A stretch of DNA of 64,000 nt from Leptospira noumeaensis (GTDB lineage Bacteria; Spirochaetota; Leptospiria; Leptospirales; Leptospiraceae), in assembly GCF_004770765.1 (NCBI RefSeq), contig NZ_RQFK01000026.1:310001-374000 (forward strand). Reading direction: 5' to 3'. Below, piece by piece: positions 7,926 through 17,433 of the stretch. The notes beneath the pieces are model-generated. The model ran no database searches. It had not been told where the DNA came from and worked only from the letters and a program-made list of their open reading frames with translations. The first letter of the stretch is position 1. Every line of letters starts with the position of its first letter. The translations under genes and the position numbers were made by a program.

Positions 7926-9588
7926 AAATTGCCGCATTCAGTAATCTGGAAATATTGTCCAAGTTACGAGAAATATCACGATAAAGAAGAGCTGGCATCA
8001 AATTGTCTTTTTTCTGATACTTTTTCTTCTTCACCTTAGAATCATTCTTTTTCACAGAACGAATCATTTGGAAACGATACTCACGACTTTGGTTACGAAT
8101 CTGTGGATTTCCAAGGATGTCAAAGGTTTCACTTTGGTCCAAGTTCACGAGTAAGATATCGTAGTGGTGTTTGAGTAAATCCATTTGGTCTTTTACAGAA
8201 TGACCGAATGTTTTGTCCAAAGATACTTTTTGGCGGTGTGATTTTCTCATTTTTCTGGCAATGGATGCAAAGTTATCACCCATTTCTTCTACAGCTTTTA
8301 CACGTTCCATAATACCCAAAACATCTTTCGCATAGTTACCAGTCACACCAGTCTCTTGGATTTGGTTTAGGTAAGTCAAAACTTCCGTTCGAACTTGGTC
8401 TAATTCTTCTTCTTTTTTTAATACCTGTAGGATACGAGTGGCATCGTAAGGTTGTAACAAAATTTGTTCTGTCAATCGAAGGAAATCATACGTATCGCGA
8501 ATGATTTTTTTCGTGAACTCAACCAGTTCCACCATCGCCAGTTCAGTGGTTTTTACAGTACCAGCTTGCAAAAGTCGAATGGAATCTTTGTCTTTGCCTG
8601 TTTTAGATGCAAATCCATCTACAATGGCACTTACCACTTTGGAGATTGTATTCACAAACCAAATAAGGATTAAAGTGTTCGTGATGTTAAACATTGTGTG
8701 GAATAAAGAGATATGGAATCTAGTTGATTCTTTATCTGTGAGCGGATCTCCAGGAATCAATTCATCTACGATACCTGTGAACATTTTGAAAAACACAAGT
8801 GCCCAGACCACACCGAACACATTGAACAAGGTATGTGCAAGTGCTGCTTTTTTGGCATTTCGATTTCCTGGAATGGCAGCAAGGTTTGCAGTGATGGTAG
8901 TTCCAATGTTTTCACCAAGGATCATACCATAAGCGGCATCAATTGGGATATAACCAGAGAATGCGAGTGTGATGGTGATGGTAGTAGAGGCAGAAGATGA
9001 TTGGATGACAATTGTAAGTAAGGCTCCAATCAGAACAAATAACAATATGGAGTTGAATCCCATATTTGTATATTGTTGTAAAAAGAGAAAACTATCCGGA
9101 TCTTTTGCGCTATCAGGAACGGATGTTTTTAAATAATCTAGTCCTAAAAATAAAAATCCAAAACCAATGAGGAAACTTCCCCAACCGGATCTGCTTTCTT
9201 TGCGTGAAAAATTTAAGATCACCCCTGCTGCCACAGCTGGCAATGCAAACGATGCAATGTTAAACTTAAATCCTAAAAAAGATACAATCCATGCAGTGAT
9301 GGTGGTTCCAATGTTGGCCCCCATAATGACACCGATGGCTTGTGCGAGTGAAATTAAACCAGCATTCACAAATCCAACCACAAGAACGGTGGTTGCCGAA
9401 CTAGATTGTATTGTAGATGTAATAAATAGTCCGCTGAAAACAGCAGAAACTCTATTTCTCGTCATAGACGAAAGAAAGGAACGAAGCCGATCTCCCGCCA
9501 CACGTTGTAAGGACTCACTTAGTAATTTCATCCCGTAGATGAAAATCCCGAGTCCACCTAAAACTTGAATAAGTAGTGACCAATTCAT
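7912..9588 (-). CDS. Na/Pi cotransporter family protein with PhoU-like C-terminal domain
   Basis: 558 residues. Two inverted NaPi repeats are seen: QSSSATTVLVVGF with GANIGTTITAW in the N-terminal half and QSSSASTTITITL with GENIGTTITAN in the second. These QSSS motifs are the substrate-binding signature of the type II sodium/phosphate symporter family. About eight to nine hydrophobic segments occupy residues 1-310. The C-terminal 230 residues are charged and helical, as in the PhoU-like domain common in bacterial members, which is thought to regulate transport. It converges with the phosphatase gene and diverges from slyD. Confidence 0.88.
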   Translation of the reverse strand: MNWSLLIQVLGGLGIFIYGMKLLSESLQRVAGDRLRSFLSSMTRNRVSAVFSGLFITSTIQSSSATTVLVVGFVNAGLISLAQAIGVIMGANIGTTITAWIVSFLGFKFNIASFALPAVAAGVILNFSRKESRSGWGSFLIGFGFLFLGLDYLKTSVPDSAKDPDSFLFLQQYTNMGFNSILLFVLIGALLTIVIQSSSASTTITITLAFSGYIPIDAAYGMILGENIGTTITANLAAIPGNRNAKKAALAHTLFNVFGVVWALVFFKMFTGIVDELIPGDPLTDKESTRFHISLFHTMFNITNTLILIWFVNTISKVVSAIVDGFASKTGKDKDSIRLLQAGTVKTTELAMVELVEFTKKIIRDTYDFLRLTEQILLQPYDATRILQVLKKEEELDQVRTEVLTYLNQIQETGVTGNYAKDVLGIMERVKAVEEMGDNFASIARKMRKSHRQKVSLDKTFGHSVKDQMDLLKHHYDILLVNLDQSETFDILGNPQIRNQSREYRFQMIRSVKKNDSKVKKKKYQKKDNLMPALLYRDISRNLDNISRLLNAAIYADV

Positions 9589-9687
9589 AGATGTAATATT
9601 TCCAAGGTTTAATTTCTTTGATTACAATTTGGTACCAACCTTTTATTCGGTTGCAGTATTTTTTTCCGTTGGTACTTTGTAACCAAT

Positions 9688-10173
9688 ATGTCAAAAACCA
9701 TCAGCAAAGGAATGGTTGTAGGATTTTCCTATCACCTAAAGAACGCCCAGGGAGAAACTCTGGACCAATCGGACGAACCACTATTATATCTCCACGGCTG
9801 GCAAAACATAATTCCAGGTTTGGAAAAAGAACTAGAAGGATTAGTGAACGGAGATTCTAAAAATGTAACTGTACCACCTGAAGATGGTTATGGGACATAT
9901 AACGAAGCTCTGATCTTTCAAGTTCCCAAAACAGAACTTCCTGCGGAAGCGGAGTTAGAAGTGGGAATGGAATTCCAAACGGACACTCCCGAAGGTAGAA
10001 TGGTTCTATACTTACAAGAAGTTCGTGATGCAGATGTCATTCTGAACGGCAATCATCCGTTAGCTGGAGAAACCCTCCATTTTGCAGTGACCATCAAATC
10101 GATTCGTGAAGCAACGGAAGAAGAATTACAACACGGCCACGTACATGGCCCAGGCGGACACCACCACCACTAA
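9688..10173 (+). CDS. slyD: FKBP-type peptidyl-prolyl isomerase SlyD
   Basis: 161 residues. The split FKBP domain is intact: KGMVVGFSYHLKNAQGETLDQS at the N-terminus and GLEKELEGL before the insert-in-flap chaperone domain (VPPEDGYGTYNE to about residue 125). The C-terminal tail HGHVHGPGGHHHH is a short metal-binding His tail; SlyD proteins use such tails to bind nickel and zinc. The protein is cytoplasmic and assists folding and metallocentre assembly. It is divergent from the Na/Pi transporter with a 99-base gap, which must contain both promoters. Confidence 0.92.
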   Translation: MSKTISKGMVVGFSYHLKNAQGETLDQSDEPLLYLHGWQNIIPGLEKELEGLVNGDSKNVTVPPEDGYGTYNEALIFQVPKTELPAEAELEVGMEFQTDTPEGRMVLYLQEVRDADVILNGNHPLAGETLHFAVTIKSIREATEEELQHGHVHGPGGHHHH

Positions 10174-10429
10174 AAATCTCTTTTTTCGTAATTTTCTCTC
10201 TGGGTCTTCTTTCAGATTGCTTTTTTTAGAAAGGGTAATTACACTGACAGAAGATTCAGAGTATTGTTGATTTTCACCGCCGAAGTAGTCCTTTCAAGCT
10301 TGCACGCTGGTAGCTTTCCCAAGTTTTTCCCTGCATTTTTCTGGAGTTCTTACCCAAAATCCCTTTTAGGGTTCCGACGATTGTAAATCTAGAATTCCCG
10401 AGTCAACTTTAACAAACAGGACAAAAACT

Positions 10430-10693
10430 ATGTCAGTAAACATTTACGTTGGCAACCTCTCTTACGATATGACTGAAGGTAAACTCAGTGAGCTTTTCGG
10501 AGCACACGGAGCAGTAACTTCTGCAAAAATCATCACTGACCAGTATTCTGGCCGTTCTAAAGGTTTCGGATTCATCGAAATGAAAGATGGAAAAGAAGCT
10601 GATAACGCAATTAAAGAACTTAACGGAAAGAACATTCTTAACCGTGAGATGAAAGTAAACATCGCAAAACCTAAAACAAACAACTGGAGATAA
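10430..10693 (+). CDS. Small RRM RNA-binding protein
   Basis: 87 residues forming a single RNA recognition motif: RNP2 IYVGNLS at residues 5-11 and RNP1 KGFGFIEM near 44-51. Bacterial proteins of this size resemble the cold-inducible Rbp proteins and bind single-stranded RNA. There is an AGGA site 9 bases before the ATG. The 256-base gap upstream carries no ORF I can support and probably contains a long 5' leader, which would fit post-transcriptional or cold control. The gene ends with a strong terminator, so it is monocistronic. Confidence 0.9.
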   Translation: MSVNIYVGNLSYDMTEGKLSELFGAHGAVTSAKIITDQYSGRSKGFGFIEMKDGKEADNAIKELNGKNILNREMKVNIAKPKTNNWR

Positions 10694-10710
10694 TCCAAGT
10701 TTGCTGAAAG

Positions 10711-10749
10711 ACCGTCGCTTAACCTAGGTTTGGCGGCGGTTTTTTTTTG
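10711..10749 (+). terminator. Rho-independent terminator of the RRM gene
   Basis: ACCGTCGC pairs with GCGGCGGT (one T-G wobble), the loop contains the palindrome AACCTAGGTT, and a run of nine T follows. It lies 17 bases after the RRM stop codon. Confidence 0.9.
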
Positions 10750-10799
10750 CCCAATTCGTTTTTGAAAATGATAATAACTGCTACTATACTTAGTGATAA

Positions 10800-11824
10800 C
10801 TACTCAGAAAAGTCAAATTCCCAGTTTGTAAAATCAGATTTGAATTTAACTCTATGTTGATCTGCCGATTGTCTTAGTATTTGTTTAAATTCTTTTGACT
10901 CTGTTGTAATCACATCATTGATATTAACAAAGTCTTCTCCCTGATACATTGGAGCTATTTTAAATCCTATTATATTAAGTTCTCCGTCCAGATTCTCTCT
11001 GGTAATTTTTTGTGCTCTAAGAATGTATAAAGGCAACTCAATATTTATTTGCTTCTTATCTCCTGTCGATTTTTTTCGGACTGTTACAGCCCAGTTTAAT
11101 TTGGGTTCATTGCTTATATCAATGGATTTTAGATTTAGAGAGTCAACCCTCTGGTCAATTTCATATGATTTATATGTTTTCAAAGGATTTTTAACAAAAA
11201 TTTTTTCATGGTAGAAGGAATATGATGAGCAGATTTGCATCAGGTAAAGAGGAAACCCAATGAGAAAGCTATAATAAATAAATTTCGCCCATTTACTTTC
11301 TTTTGGCTTAAATCTATTATGTAAATTTACAAAAGTTTCAATGAATCCTTGTTTTTCATTTTCTATATTTTGTTTTGTACTAATAAAATTAGCAGCTTGA
11401 AAATTCAATCCGGGAACTTCTTTACTTAGCTGTTGAATATGTCGTATCAAAAGAAGTAGAGAATCATTATAATTTTGTTCATAAAAGTCAGCATATCTTT
11501 TTGTTTTCAAAAGCTCGGGTACTTCGCACTCATCAATTTTAACAGGAAGAACCTGTATTCGTCTTTCTTTACTTCATTCCAATATTTTGTTTGCCATTCT
11601 TTTTCAACCCACTTCGATTGCACTGCCTGTTTGGAAAGAACAACAATTATGTAGTCAGTTTTCTTTAATCCATCGGATATTTTTTCAACAATATTTTCGC
11701 CTATCTTTATTGACCATTCATCAAACCAGATTTGAAAATTATTTTTTTGTAGATCTAAAGCTAAACGATGTGCGAAATCATAATCTTTCTTGGAGTGTGA
11801 AATGAATAATGAGATCATTTTCAT
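10800..11824 (-). pseudogene. TIR-domain protein with C-terminal membrane segment, broken by a one-base frameshift
   Basis: The 5' part encodes a TIR domain beginning MISLFISHSKKDYDFAHRL, with WFDEW and DYIIVVLSKQAVQSKWVEKEW. This frame ends at 11507 after a nonsense-looking tail. The adjacent -1 frame continues the domain with IQVLPVKIDECEVPELLKTKRYADF and then a helical region with one transmembrane segment (FIYYSFLIGFPLYLMQI). One missing base near 11555-11560 explains both; the downstream frame has no credible start of its own (its first start codon is the Leu TTG of LLKTKRY). TIR proteins of this type often act in immunity, cleaving NAD+ or signalling. The start could be 11824 or 11818. 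It is either a real pseudogene, a programmed shift, or a sequence error. Confidence 0.75.
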
Positions 11825-11956
11825 ATAGTTATTTAATTTTTCCTTATTGCGTATAGCGTTATTTATGCGAGGGTTCAATTAAATAAAGCAACACTTTGGA
11901 CACAAGACAATGATTTCAGGGGTCTACCAGGGGCGAAGTTTTTCGTTAAATAAATT

Positions 11957-12367
11957 TTAAATTGAATGCACTTCCAAATTCAATTTTTTTAAGGCCTTGG
12001 AAAAATTCTGATCGAATGTAACAATTTTTGCATCTAAATTTTGACAGGCTGCCGCAAGTACTGCATCTCCATAATCTTTAATGTTGTGAGGCCAAAATTG
12101 GAATATTAGTTCTGGATCATAGGCTGCTTCATATTTTACACCTGGATTTGCAATCAAGTCTCTTATCATTTGATTGATTTCGTTTTGTTCAATAGAGTAA
12201 ATACTTTTGAAAACAAAGACTATTTCAGAAATATTATGTGAAGTCAAAATGACTTCATGTTCCAAACGAGATATCTCGTTCCAAAATTGCACCATCTTTG
12301 TATGTTGTTCTAAATTTCTTTGATTCAAAAACGAAATGTAACAATTTGTATCTAAAATCAATTTCAT
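11957..12367 (-). CDS. PIN-domain toxin (VapC-like)
   Basis: 136 residues with the PIN nuclease fold: D6 in LILDTN, E48 in SHNISEIV, D98/D101 in KDYGDAVLAAA and D119 in VTFDQNF make the usual acidic metal-binding quartet. PIN toxins cleave RNA such as tRNA or mRNA. The ATG overlaps the antitoxin stop by four bases (ATGA), the standard arrangement with the antitoxin first. It belongs to the 'putative toxin component, PIN family' type rather than classical short VapC. Confidence 0.85.
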   Translation of the reverse strand: MKLILDTNCYISFLNQRNLEQHTKMVQFWNEISRLEHEVILTSHNISEIVFVFKSIYSIEQNEINQMIRDLIANPGVKYEAAYDPELIFQFWPHNIKDYGDAVLAAACQNLDAKIVTFDQNFSKALKKLNLEVHSI

Positions 12368-12606
12368 TTTGAATATCTTTTTGCCCTTTCTTCCCAGGCT
12401 TTTCCGATATCTGATTTAATATCAGAGGATCCTTGATTGAGAAACCCCTTATATTTCAAAAAGGGTTTGTTTGCTGATTCGATATGAATCCCTTTTTCAT
12501 CAATTGACCATTCAATCACATCTTCCATTGAAAGTTTTAACGATTCTCTAATCTCTTTGGGTATCGTTATCTGATATTTTGAAGTTATTTTTGATCTCAG
12601 CTTCAT
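12364..12606 (-). CDS. AbrB/SpoVT-type antitoxin
   Basis: 80 residues. The N-terminal swapped-hairpin AbrB domain is visible as SKITSKYQITIPKEIRESLKL followed by GDxIEW-like DVIEWSIDEKGIHIE. The C-terminal 35 residues are charged and should wrap the PIN toxin. It precedes and overlaps the toxin gene, and normally binds its own promoter and represses the pair. Confidence 0.85.
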   Translation of the reverse strand: MKLRSKITSKYQITIPKEIRESLKLSMEDVIEWSIDEKGIHIESANKPFLKYKGFLNQGSSDIKSDIGKAWEERAKRYSK

Positions 12607-12653
12607 ACCTTACATTAATAGAAAAAGTAAGGAAATGTCAAGTTCAATCCTCC

Positions 12654-13106
12654 CTACAAAACCACCTGGTATTTCCCCTTCATCTTCTCGATTTGTTCTT
12701 CCGGAATCTGATGTACATTGTTTCCACCATGTCGATTTTCCACTGTAACAACAAAAAGTTTATATCCATACTCTTCCGATAAACGGATGTAAGGTTTCAG
12801 TTCCCAATCTAAAGTAAAAGTGTTGTCCACAATCACAAAAGGGATTCCTTGTTCGAGAGCTTGTTTCGTTTTCGATTCACATTCTTTGTAAGCTAAGTGG
12901 TTTTTTTGATAATCAAAATGATAATTACCAGCTTCATCTTCAAAATAGGAATCAATCGAAAAAATAGGTGCACCATTGGTAATAGAAATAGCTTTTGCTA
13001 AACTCGTTTTTCCTGAACCGGGAATTCCTCGTAAGGTGAGTAATGTTTTTGTTTGATCGATAGAAGTGAGATTTATTCTCAAATCTTCTGAATTCTTAGA
13101 TTCCAT
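12654..13106 (-). CDS. Small P-loop kinase/ATPase (polynucleotide-kinase-like, N4BP2-type)
   Basis: 150 residues. Walker A is GIPGSGKTS near residues 27-35; the pattern SIDSYFEDEAGNYHFDYQK, then AYKECESKTKQALEQG and VIVDNTFTLDWELKPYI matches small AAA/zeta-like kinases related to the N4BP2 polynucleotide kinase domain. The substrate is unknown; nucleic-acid ends or nucleotides are likely. It lies 48 bases beyond the antitoxin start, in the same direction, but is probably a separate transcription unit. It may be connected with the neighbouring TIR and PIN genes. Confidence 0.7.
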   Translation of the reverse strand: MESKNSEDLRINLTSIDQTKTLLTLRGIPGSGKTSLAKAISITNGAPIFSIDSYFEDEAGNYHFDYQKNHLAYKECESKTKQALEQGIPFVIVDNTFTLDWELKPYIRLSEEYGYKLFVVTVENRHGGNNVHQIPEEQIEKMKGKYQVVL

Positions 13107-13203
13107 TTTCCAAATCTTGGTTCTTTTTCCTAGTAGGGAAAGAGAAAAATCTAGCCTAGAATGATTCTATCTGAAAGAATAGAGCAGAAACAAGGAGACT
13201 TTT

Positions 13204-13575
13204 GTGTCATACGAAGCGTATAAACTCATCCATATTTTCGGAATGTATCTTTTATTTTTATCCCTCGGCGGAATCACCCTCTATACCATCAATGGGGGAA
13301 AAAAATCGGAAAACAAATTCAAAGCAGCGGCAGCCATCTTTCATGGTATAGGACTTTTACTTTTAATCGTTGCTGGATTTGGACTCATGAAGTTCCGAGG
13401 AATTTCTCATTCGGCACTCCCAGTTTGGGTGATTTTGAAAATCGTCATCTGGCTTGCGTTTGGTGGACTTTTGGCAATGGCATCTAAAAAAGAAAAATTT
13501 GCCAAAATCCTTTGGTTTGTATTTCCTCTTTTAGGACTCGCGGCAGCTTACTTAGCTTTTTACCAACCGTTTTAA
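13204..13575 (+). CDS. Small four-helix membrane protein
   Basis: 123 residues with four hydrophobic helices (about 8-26, 41-61, 73-93 and 101-119). The first helix begins with YKLIHIFGMYLLF, similar to the SirB/CopD-like invariant His arrangement in small membrane proteins. The start is GTG at 13204 with a good AAGGAGA site 6 bases upstream. The family is not recognised further. A strong terminator follows, so it is a single-gene unit. Confidence 0.75.
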   Translation: MSYEAYKLIHIFGMYLLFLSLGGITLYTINGGKKSENKFKAAAAIFHGIGLLLLIVAGFGLMKFRGISHSALPVWVILKIVIWLAFGGLLAMASKKEKFAKILWFVFPLLGLAAAYLAFYQPF

Positions 13576-13589
13576 TTTTCTAAAACAAA

Positions 13590-13629
13590 ACTCTCCCGGA
13601 AAATCTTATTCGGGAGAGTATCATTTTTT
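13590..13629 (+). terminator. Rho-independent terminator
   Basis: ACTCTCCCG and CGGGAGAGT form a perfect 9-base stem around a 12-base loop, followed by ATCATTTTTT. It lies 14 bases after the membrane protein stop. Confidence 0.88.
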
Positions 13630-13716
13630 CATTCTTACCTTTTTCTTTTTCGATTCTCCAAACAAACCCTGTCTACTTAAAGAATACAATGGAACTCAAT
13701 TGATTTGTGAGGGTAT

Positions 13717-15096
13717 ATGAAAACAAGAATCGAAACCGACTCTATGGGTGAAATCGAAGTGGAAAACTCTCGTTATTGGGGTGCACAAACTGAACGATCC
13801 CTCCACCACTTTCATATAGGCACTGACAAATTTCCAAGAGAAATGATTCGAGCATTCGGGATTTTAAAAAAATGCGCAGCTCTCACAAACAAAGATTTGG
13901 AAATTTTATCCGAAGAAAAAGCGGCACTCATCGTAAACGCTGCCGGAGAAGTCATCGAAGGTAAATTGGATGACCACTTCCCTCTTGTGGTTTGGCAAAC
14001 GGGATCGGGAACACAAACCAATATGAATGTGAACGAAGTCATATCTAACCGTGCCATCGAAATGGCAGGTGGTGTTCTTGGTTCAAAAACACCCATCCAT
14101 CCGAATGATGATGTCAATAAAGCCCAAAGTTCGAACGACACTTTTCCCACTGCCATGCACATTGCCTGTGCCGAACAACTCGTACATAAACTCATTCCCG
14201 CCTTACAAACGCTTTATGATACACTAGATCAAAAATCTAAAGAGTTTACAAACATCATCAAAATCGGAAGAACCCATTTGCAAGATGCCACTCCTCTCAC
14301 ATTAGGGCAAGAGTTTTCGGGTTATGTACAACAACTCTCATATTCTATAGACAGAGTCAAACAAGTCTTACCTTCTGTTTACCGATTGGCTATAGGGGGA
14401 ACTGCCGTAGGAACCGGACTCAATACTCATCCTAAATTTGCAGCGGAAGCGGCAAAGGCCATTGCGAAAGAAACAGGACTTCCTTTTATCACTGCAGAAA
14501 ACAAGTTTGAGGCACTCGCCGCGCATGATTCGTTAGTCGAAGTCAGCGGAGTTTTGAAAACCATCGCTTGTTCCCTCATGAAAATAGCAAACGATATCAG
14601 GTGGTTGGCATCTGGCCCACGCGCAGGGATTGGCGAAATTTCCATTCCCGAAAATGAACCTGGCTCTTCAATTATGCCGGGAAAAGTCAATCCTACCCAA
14701 TCCGAAGCCATGACTATGGTGGCCGCACAGGTCATCGGAAATGACGTGGCGGTGAACGTGGGTGGTGCTTCTGGAAATTTTGAACTAAATGTATTCAAAC
14801 CTATGATTATTTTTAATGTACTCAATTCCATACGACTGTTAGCTGATGTGACTTTGTCATTTGAGGAACATTGTGCCAGGGGCATTGAACCAAACCTTGA
14901 AACGATCGATCAAAATTTAAACCGGTCGCTGATGCTTGTGACAGCGCTGAATCCGCACATCGGTTATGACAATGCTGCTAAAATTGCAAAACTTGCTCAC
15001 AAAGAAAATTCTACCTTAAAAGAAGCTGGGATCAAATTAGGAATTTTAACGGCTGAACAGTTTGATCAGTGGGTAAAACCGGAAGAGATGATTTAA
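13717..15096 (+). CDS. fumC: Class II fumarate hydratase
   Basis: 459 residues, the normal size for FumC. The superfamily signature [15 protein letters not shown] is present, as are [13 protein letters not shown] and [16 protein letters not shown]. This iron-independent tetrameric enzyme interconverts fumarate and malate in the TCA cycle. A class I fumarase lies only 570 bases downstream on the other strand, so the organism has both an oxygen-stable and an iron-sulfur enzyme in one locus. Confidence 0.95.
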   Translation: MKTRIETDSMGEIEVENSRYWGAQTERSLHHFHIGTDKFPREMIRAFGILKKCAALTNKDLEILSEEKAALIVNAAGEVIEGKLDDHFPLVVWQTGSGTQTNMNVNEVISNRAIEMAGGVLGSKTPIHPNDDVNKAQSSNDTFPTAMHIACAEQLVHKLIPALQTLYDTLDQKSKEFTNIIKIGRTHLQDATPLTLGQEFSGYVQQLSYSIDRVKQVLPSVYRLAIGGTAVGTGLNTHPKFAAEAAKAIAKETGLPFITAENKFEALAAHDSLVEVSGVLKTIACSLMKIANDIRWLASGPRAGIGEISIPENEPGSSIMPGKVNPTQSEAMTMVAAQVIGNDVAVNVGGASGNFELNVFKPMIIFNVLNSIRLLADVTLSFEEHCARGIEPNLETIDQNLNRSLMLVTALNPHIGYDNAAKIAKLAHKENSTLKEAGIKLGILTAEQFDQWVKPEEMI

Positions 15097-15157
15097 AATC
15101 ACTTTCTATTCTAAAATATAGAGTGCATTGAGTGGATATGGTTTTCTGTTTTTAATC

Positions 15158-15559
15158 TCATTTAGACTGAGTTTTCAAAGTAATCCGAATTTTATCCCAA
15201 TAGTTTTGGCGCCAACTTTCTTCCACATCAGGGATCAGTTCCTTCGGAACACCGCGGTGTGTGAGTACAACTTCTGTTCCGCCTTCAGAAGTTTCTTTTA
15301 ACGTAAACGTAGCCATTGAGAAAATTCCTTCGGGAAAATCGGATCTTCTCCATGCTTGCACAATTCTTTTTGAAGGTGCTAGATCGACGATGATTCCGGA
15401 AACCTTTCCAGACATGGTGGAAAATGTTCCACCGATCTGTTTGCTAATCAAAGCCGTTTCCCCTGTGAGGGAAGTGACTTTCTTTGAATCAGAAATGCAC
15501 TGGTAAATTGTCATAGGTGAGGCTTTAAATTTTACTTTCTGTTTAATTGTTTTGCACAT
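15158..15559 (-). CDS. SRPBCC/AHSA1-family protein
   Basis: 133 residues with a START-like helix-grip fold pattern: a first strand KVKFKASPMTIYQCISDSKK, the APSKRIVQAWRRSDFPEGIFSMATFTL segment and TEVVLTHRGVPKELIPDVEESW near the end, typical of activator-of-Hsp90-ATPase-like proteins. The ligand is unknown. A perfect palindrome lies 38 bases upstream of its start and could be an operator. Confidence 0.8.
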   Translation of the reverse strand: MCKTIKQKVKFKASPMTIYQCISDSKKVTSLTGETALISKQIGGTFSTMSGKVSGIIVDLAPSKRIVQAWRRSDFPEGIFSMATFTLKETSEGGTEVVLTHRGVPKELIPDVEESWRQNYWDKIRITLKTQSK

Positions 15560-15596
15560 CTTAACTTGCCTACCCTTGTATGAGTTTTTAAATTCT

Positions 15597-15625
15597 GAAA
15601 TACCGTACCTTTTGTACGGTATTTC
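15597..15625. promoter_or_regulatory. Perfect 12-base inverted repeat (operator or bidirectional hairpin)
   Basis: GAAATACCGTAC and GTACGGTATTTC flank a five-base spacer. It lies between the 3' end of the class I fumarase gene and the start of the SRPBCC gene. The form ACCGTAC-N5-GTACGGT resembles TetR/ArsR-type operators, and its position fits control of the SRPBCC gene. It could equally be the fumarase terminator hairpin, but the minus-strand side has no T-run. Confidence 0.5.
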
Positions 15626-15667
15626 TAATTTTTGACCCAGCTAAAACAGTGAATTTACATTGATTAC

Positions 15668-17281
15668 CTAATTCAACATTTGGAAAAAGTCATTTCCTTT
15701 GTCATCCACTACGATAAAGGCAGGAAAGTTTTCCACATCAATGGACCAAACTGCTTCCATACCTAACTCTGGAAAGTCGAGGACTTCGACTTTTTTGATA
15801 TTTTCTTTGGCAAGTAATGCAGCAGGGCCACCAATGGAGCCGAGATAAAACCCACCGTTCTTTTTGCAACTATCGGTAACCACTTTGGAACGGTTCCCTT
15901 TGGCAAGTGAGATCATCGAATAACCTTTTTCTTGAAAAAGAGGAACGTAACTATCCATACGACCTGCAGTGGTTGGGCCGAATGAACCTGATGGCATTCC
16001 TTCTGGAGTTTTCGCAGGGCCTGCATAATACACTGGATGGTTTTTAAAATAGTCAGGAAGAGGTTCGCCCTTATCCAATTTTTCCTTTAACTTCGCATGA
16101 GCAATGTCACGAGCCACAACGAGACGGCCCGACAACATAACACGTGTTTTTACAGGATACTTGGTAAGAACTTTTAAAATTTCAGGCATTGGTTGGTTGA
16201 GATTGATATGAACAGATTCTGTATTAGAATCAACATCATCAATTGTTGGTAAAAATTTAGATGGATCATATTCTAGTTTTTCTATATAGATTCCATCTTT
16301 TGTAATTTTTGCTTTGATGTTACGATCGGCACTACAACTCACACCAAGTCCCACTGGGCAAGAAGCACCATGGCGAGGAAGGCGAATGACCTTAAAATCA
16401 TGGGCCAAATACTTACCACCAAACTGAGCTCCAATCCCCGATTTTTGAGCCGCAAGTAACATTTTTTCTTCGAGTTCTATGTCACGGAAAGCAGATCCAA
16501 ATTTATCTCCTTTGGTTGGCAAATGATCCAAATATCCAGCTGACGCTAGTTTTACGGTCTTTAAATTGGCTTCTGCTGATGTTCCTCCAATCACCACAGC
16601 GATGTGGTAAGGTGGACAGGCAGCTGTTCCTAAATTGGATACTTTTTCCGTGATGAATTTTTCGAGGGAGGCCGGATTGAGAAGTGCCTTTGTTTCTTGG
16701 AAAAGGTAGGTTTTGTTTGCTGACCCACCACCTTTTGCCAAAAATAAGAAACTGTATTTGTCACCAGGTGTGGAGTAAATATCGATCTGGGCTGGCAAAT
16801 TAGAGCCGGAATTGACTTCGTCATACATAGTGAGAGGAACCACTTGTGAATAACGTAAGTTTCGGTTTACATACGTATTATAAATTCCACGAGAAAGTGC
16901 TTCTGCATCATCGCCACCGGTGATCACATACTCGCCTTTTTTTGCCATCACAATCCCTGTTCCTGTATCTTGGCAGGAAGGAAGTTGTTTGTCTGCGGCA
17001 ATCACAGCATTTTTAAGAAGGGCCATTGCCACAAAACGATCATTAGATGTTGCTTCCGGATCATCTAAAATTTTACGCACTTTTTCTAGGTGAGCAGTTC
17101 TCAGATAAAAAGAGATGTCTTCCATTGCTTTTTCGGCAAGGAAGGTCAGACCTTCTGGTTCTACTTTTAAAATTTCTTTATCACCAAATGGGACAGTGCT
17201 TACAAAATCTTTTGTTAATAATTTGTATTCGGTAGTGTCTTCTTTTAAAGGAAAAGGATCGGCGTAAAAAAACTCTGGCAT
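15668..17281 (-). CDS. Class I (iron-sulfur) fumarate hydratase
   Basis: 537 residues, the fused alpha-beta type found in FumA/FumB. Likely [4Fe-4S] ligands are in [22 protein letters not shown] and [13 protein letters not shown]. The C-terminal swivelling domain includes [15 protein letters not shown]. It catalyses the same fumarate/malate step as FumC but is oxygen-sensitive. The gene stands alone with a 151-base upstream gap before the divergent outer-membrane protein gene. Confidence 0.93.
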   Translation of the reverse strand: MPEFFYADPFPLKEDTTEYKLLTKDFVSTVPFGDKEILKVEPEGLTFLAEKAMEDISFYLRTAHLEKVRKILDDPEATSNDRFVAMALLKNAVIAADKQLPSCQDTGTGIVMAKKGEYVITGGDDAEALSRGIYNTYVNRNLRYSQVVPLTMYDEVNSGSNLPAQIDIYSTPGDKYSFLFLAKGGGSANKTYLFQETKALLNPASLEKFITEKVSNLGTAACPPYHIAVVIGGTSAEANLKTVKLASAGYLDHLPTKGDKFGSAFRDIELEEKMLLAAQKSGIGAQFGGKYLAHDFKVIRLPRHGASCPVGLGVSCSADRNIKAKITKDGIYIEKLEYDPSKFLPTIDDVDSNTESVHINLNQPMPEILKVLTKYPVKTRVMLSGRLVVARDIAHAKLKEKLDKGEPLPDYFKNHPVYYAGPAKTPEGMPSGSFGPTTAGRMDSYVPLFQEKGYSMISLAKGNRSKVVTDSCKKNGGFYLGSIGGPAALLAKENIKKVEVLDFPELGMEAVWSIDVENFPAFIVVDDKGNDFFQMLN

Positions 17282-17433
17282 GGGAACCTCTATTTATAAC
17301 TTCTAATTTCGGGAGATTCCTCCATTCGTAAATGAATTTTTGCAGAGACTGTTTGAAACACTTAATGGAAAGAGGAAAACGGGAAGGGAAAAAAGCGTTT
17401 TCATTCTCCAAAATCAGTCTATAACAAAGGAAA

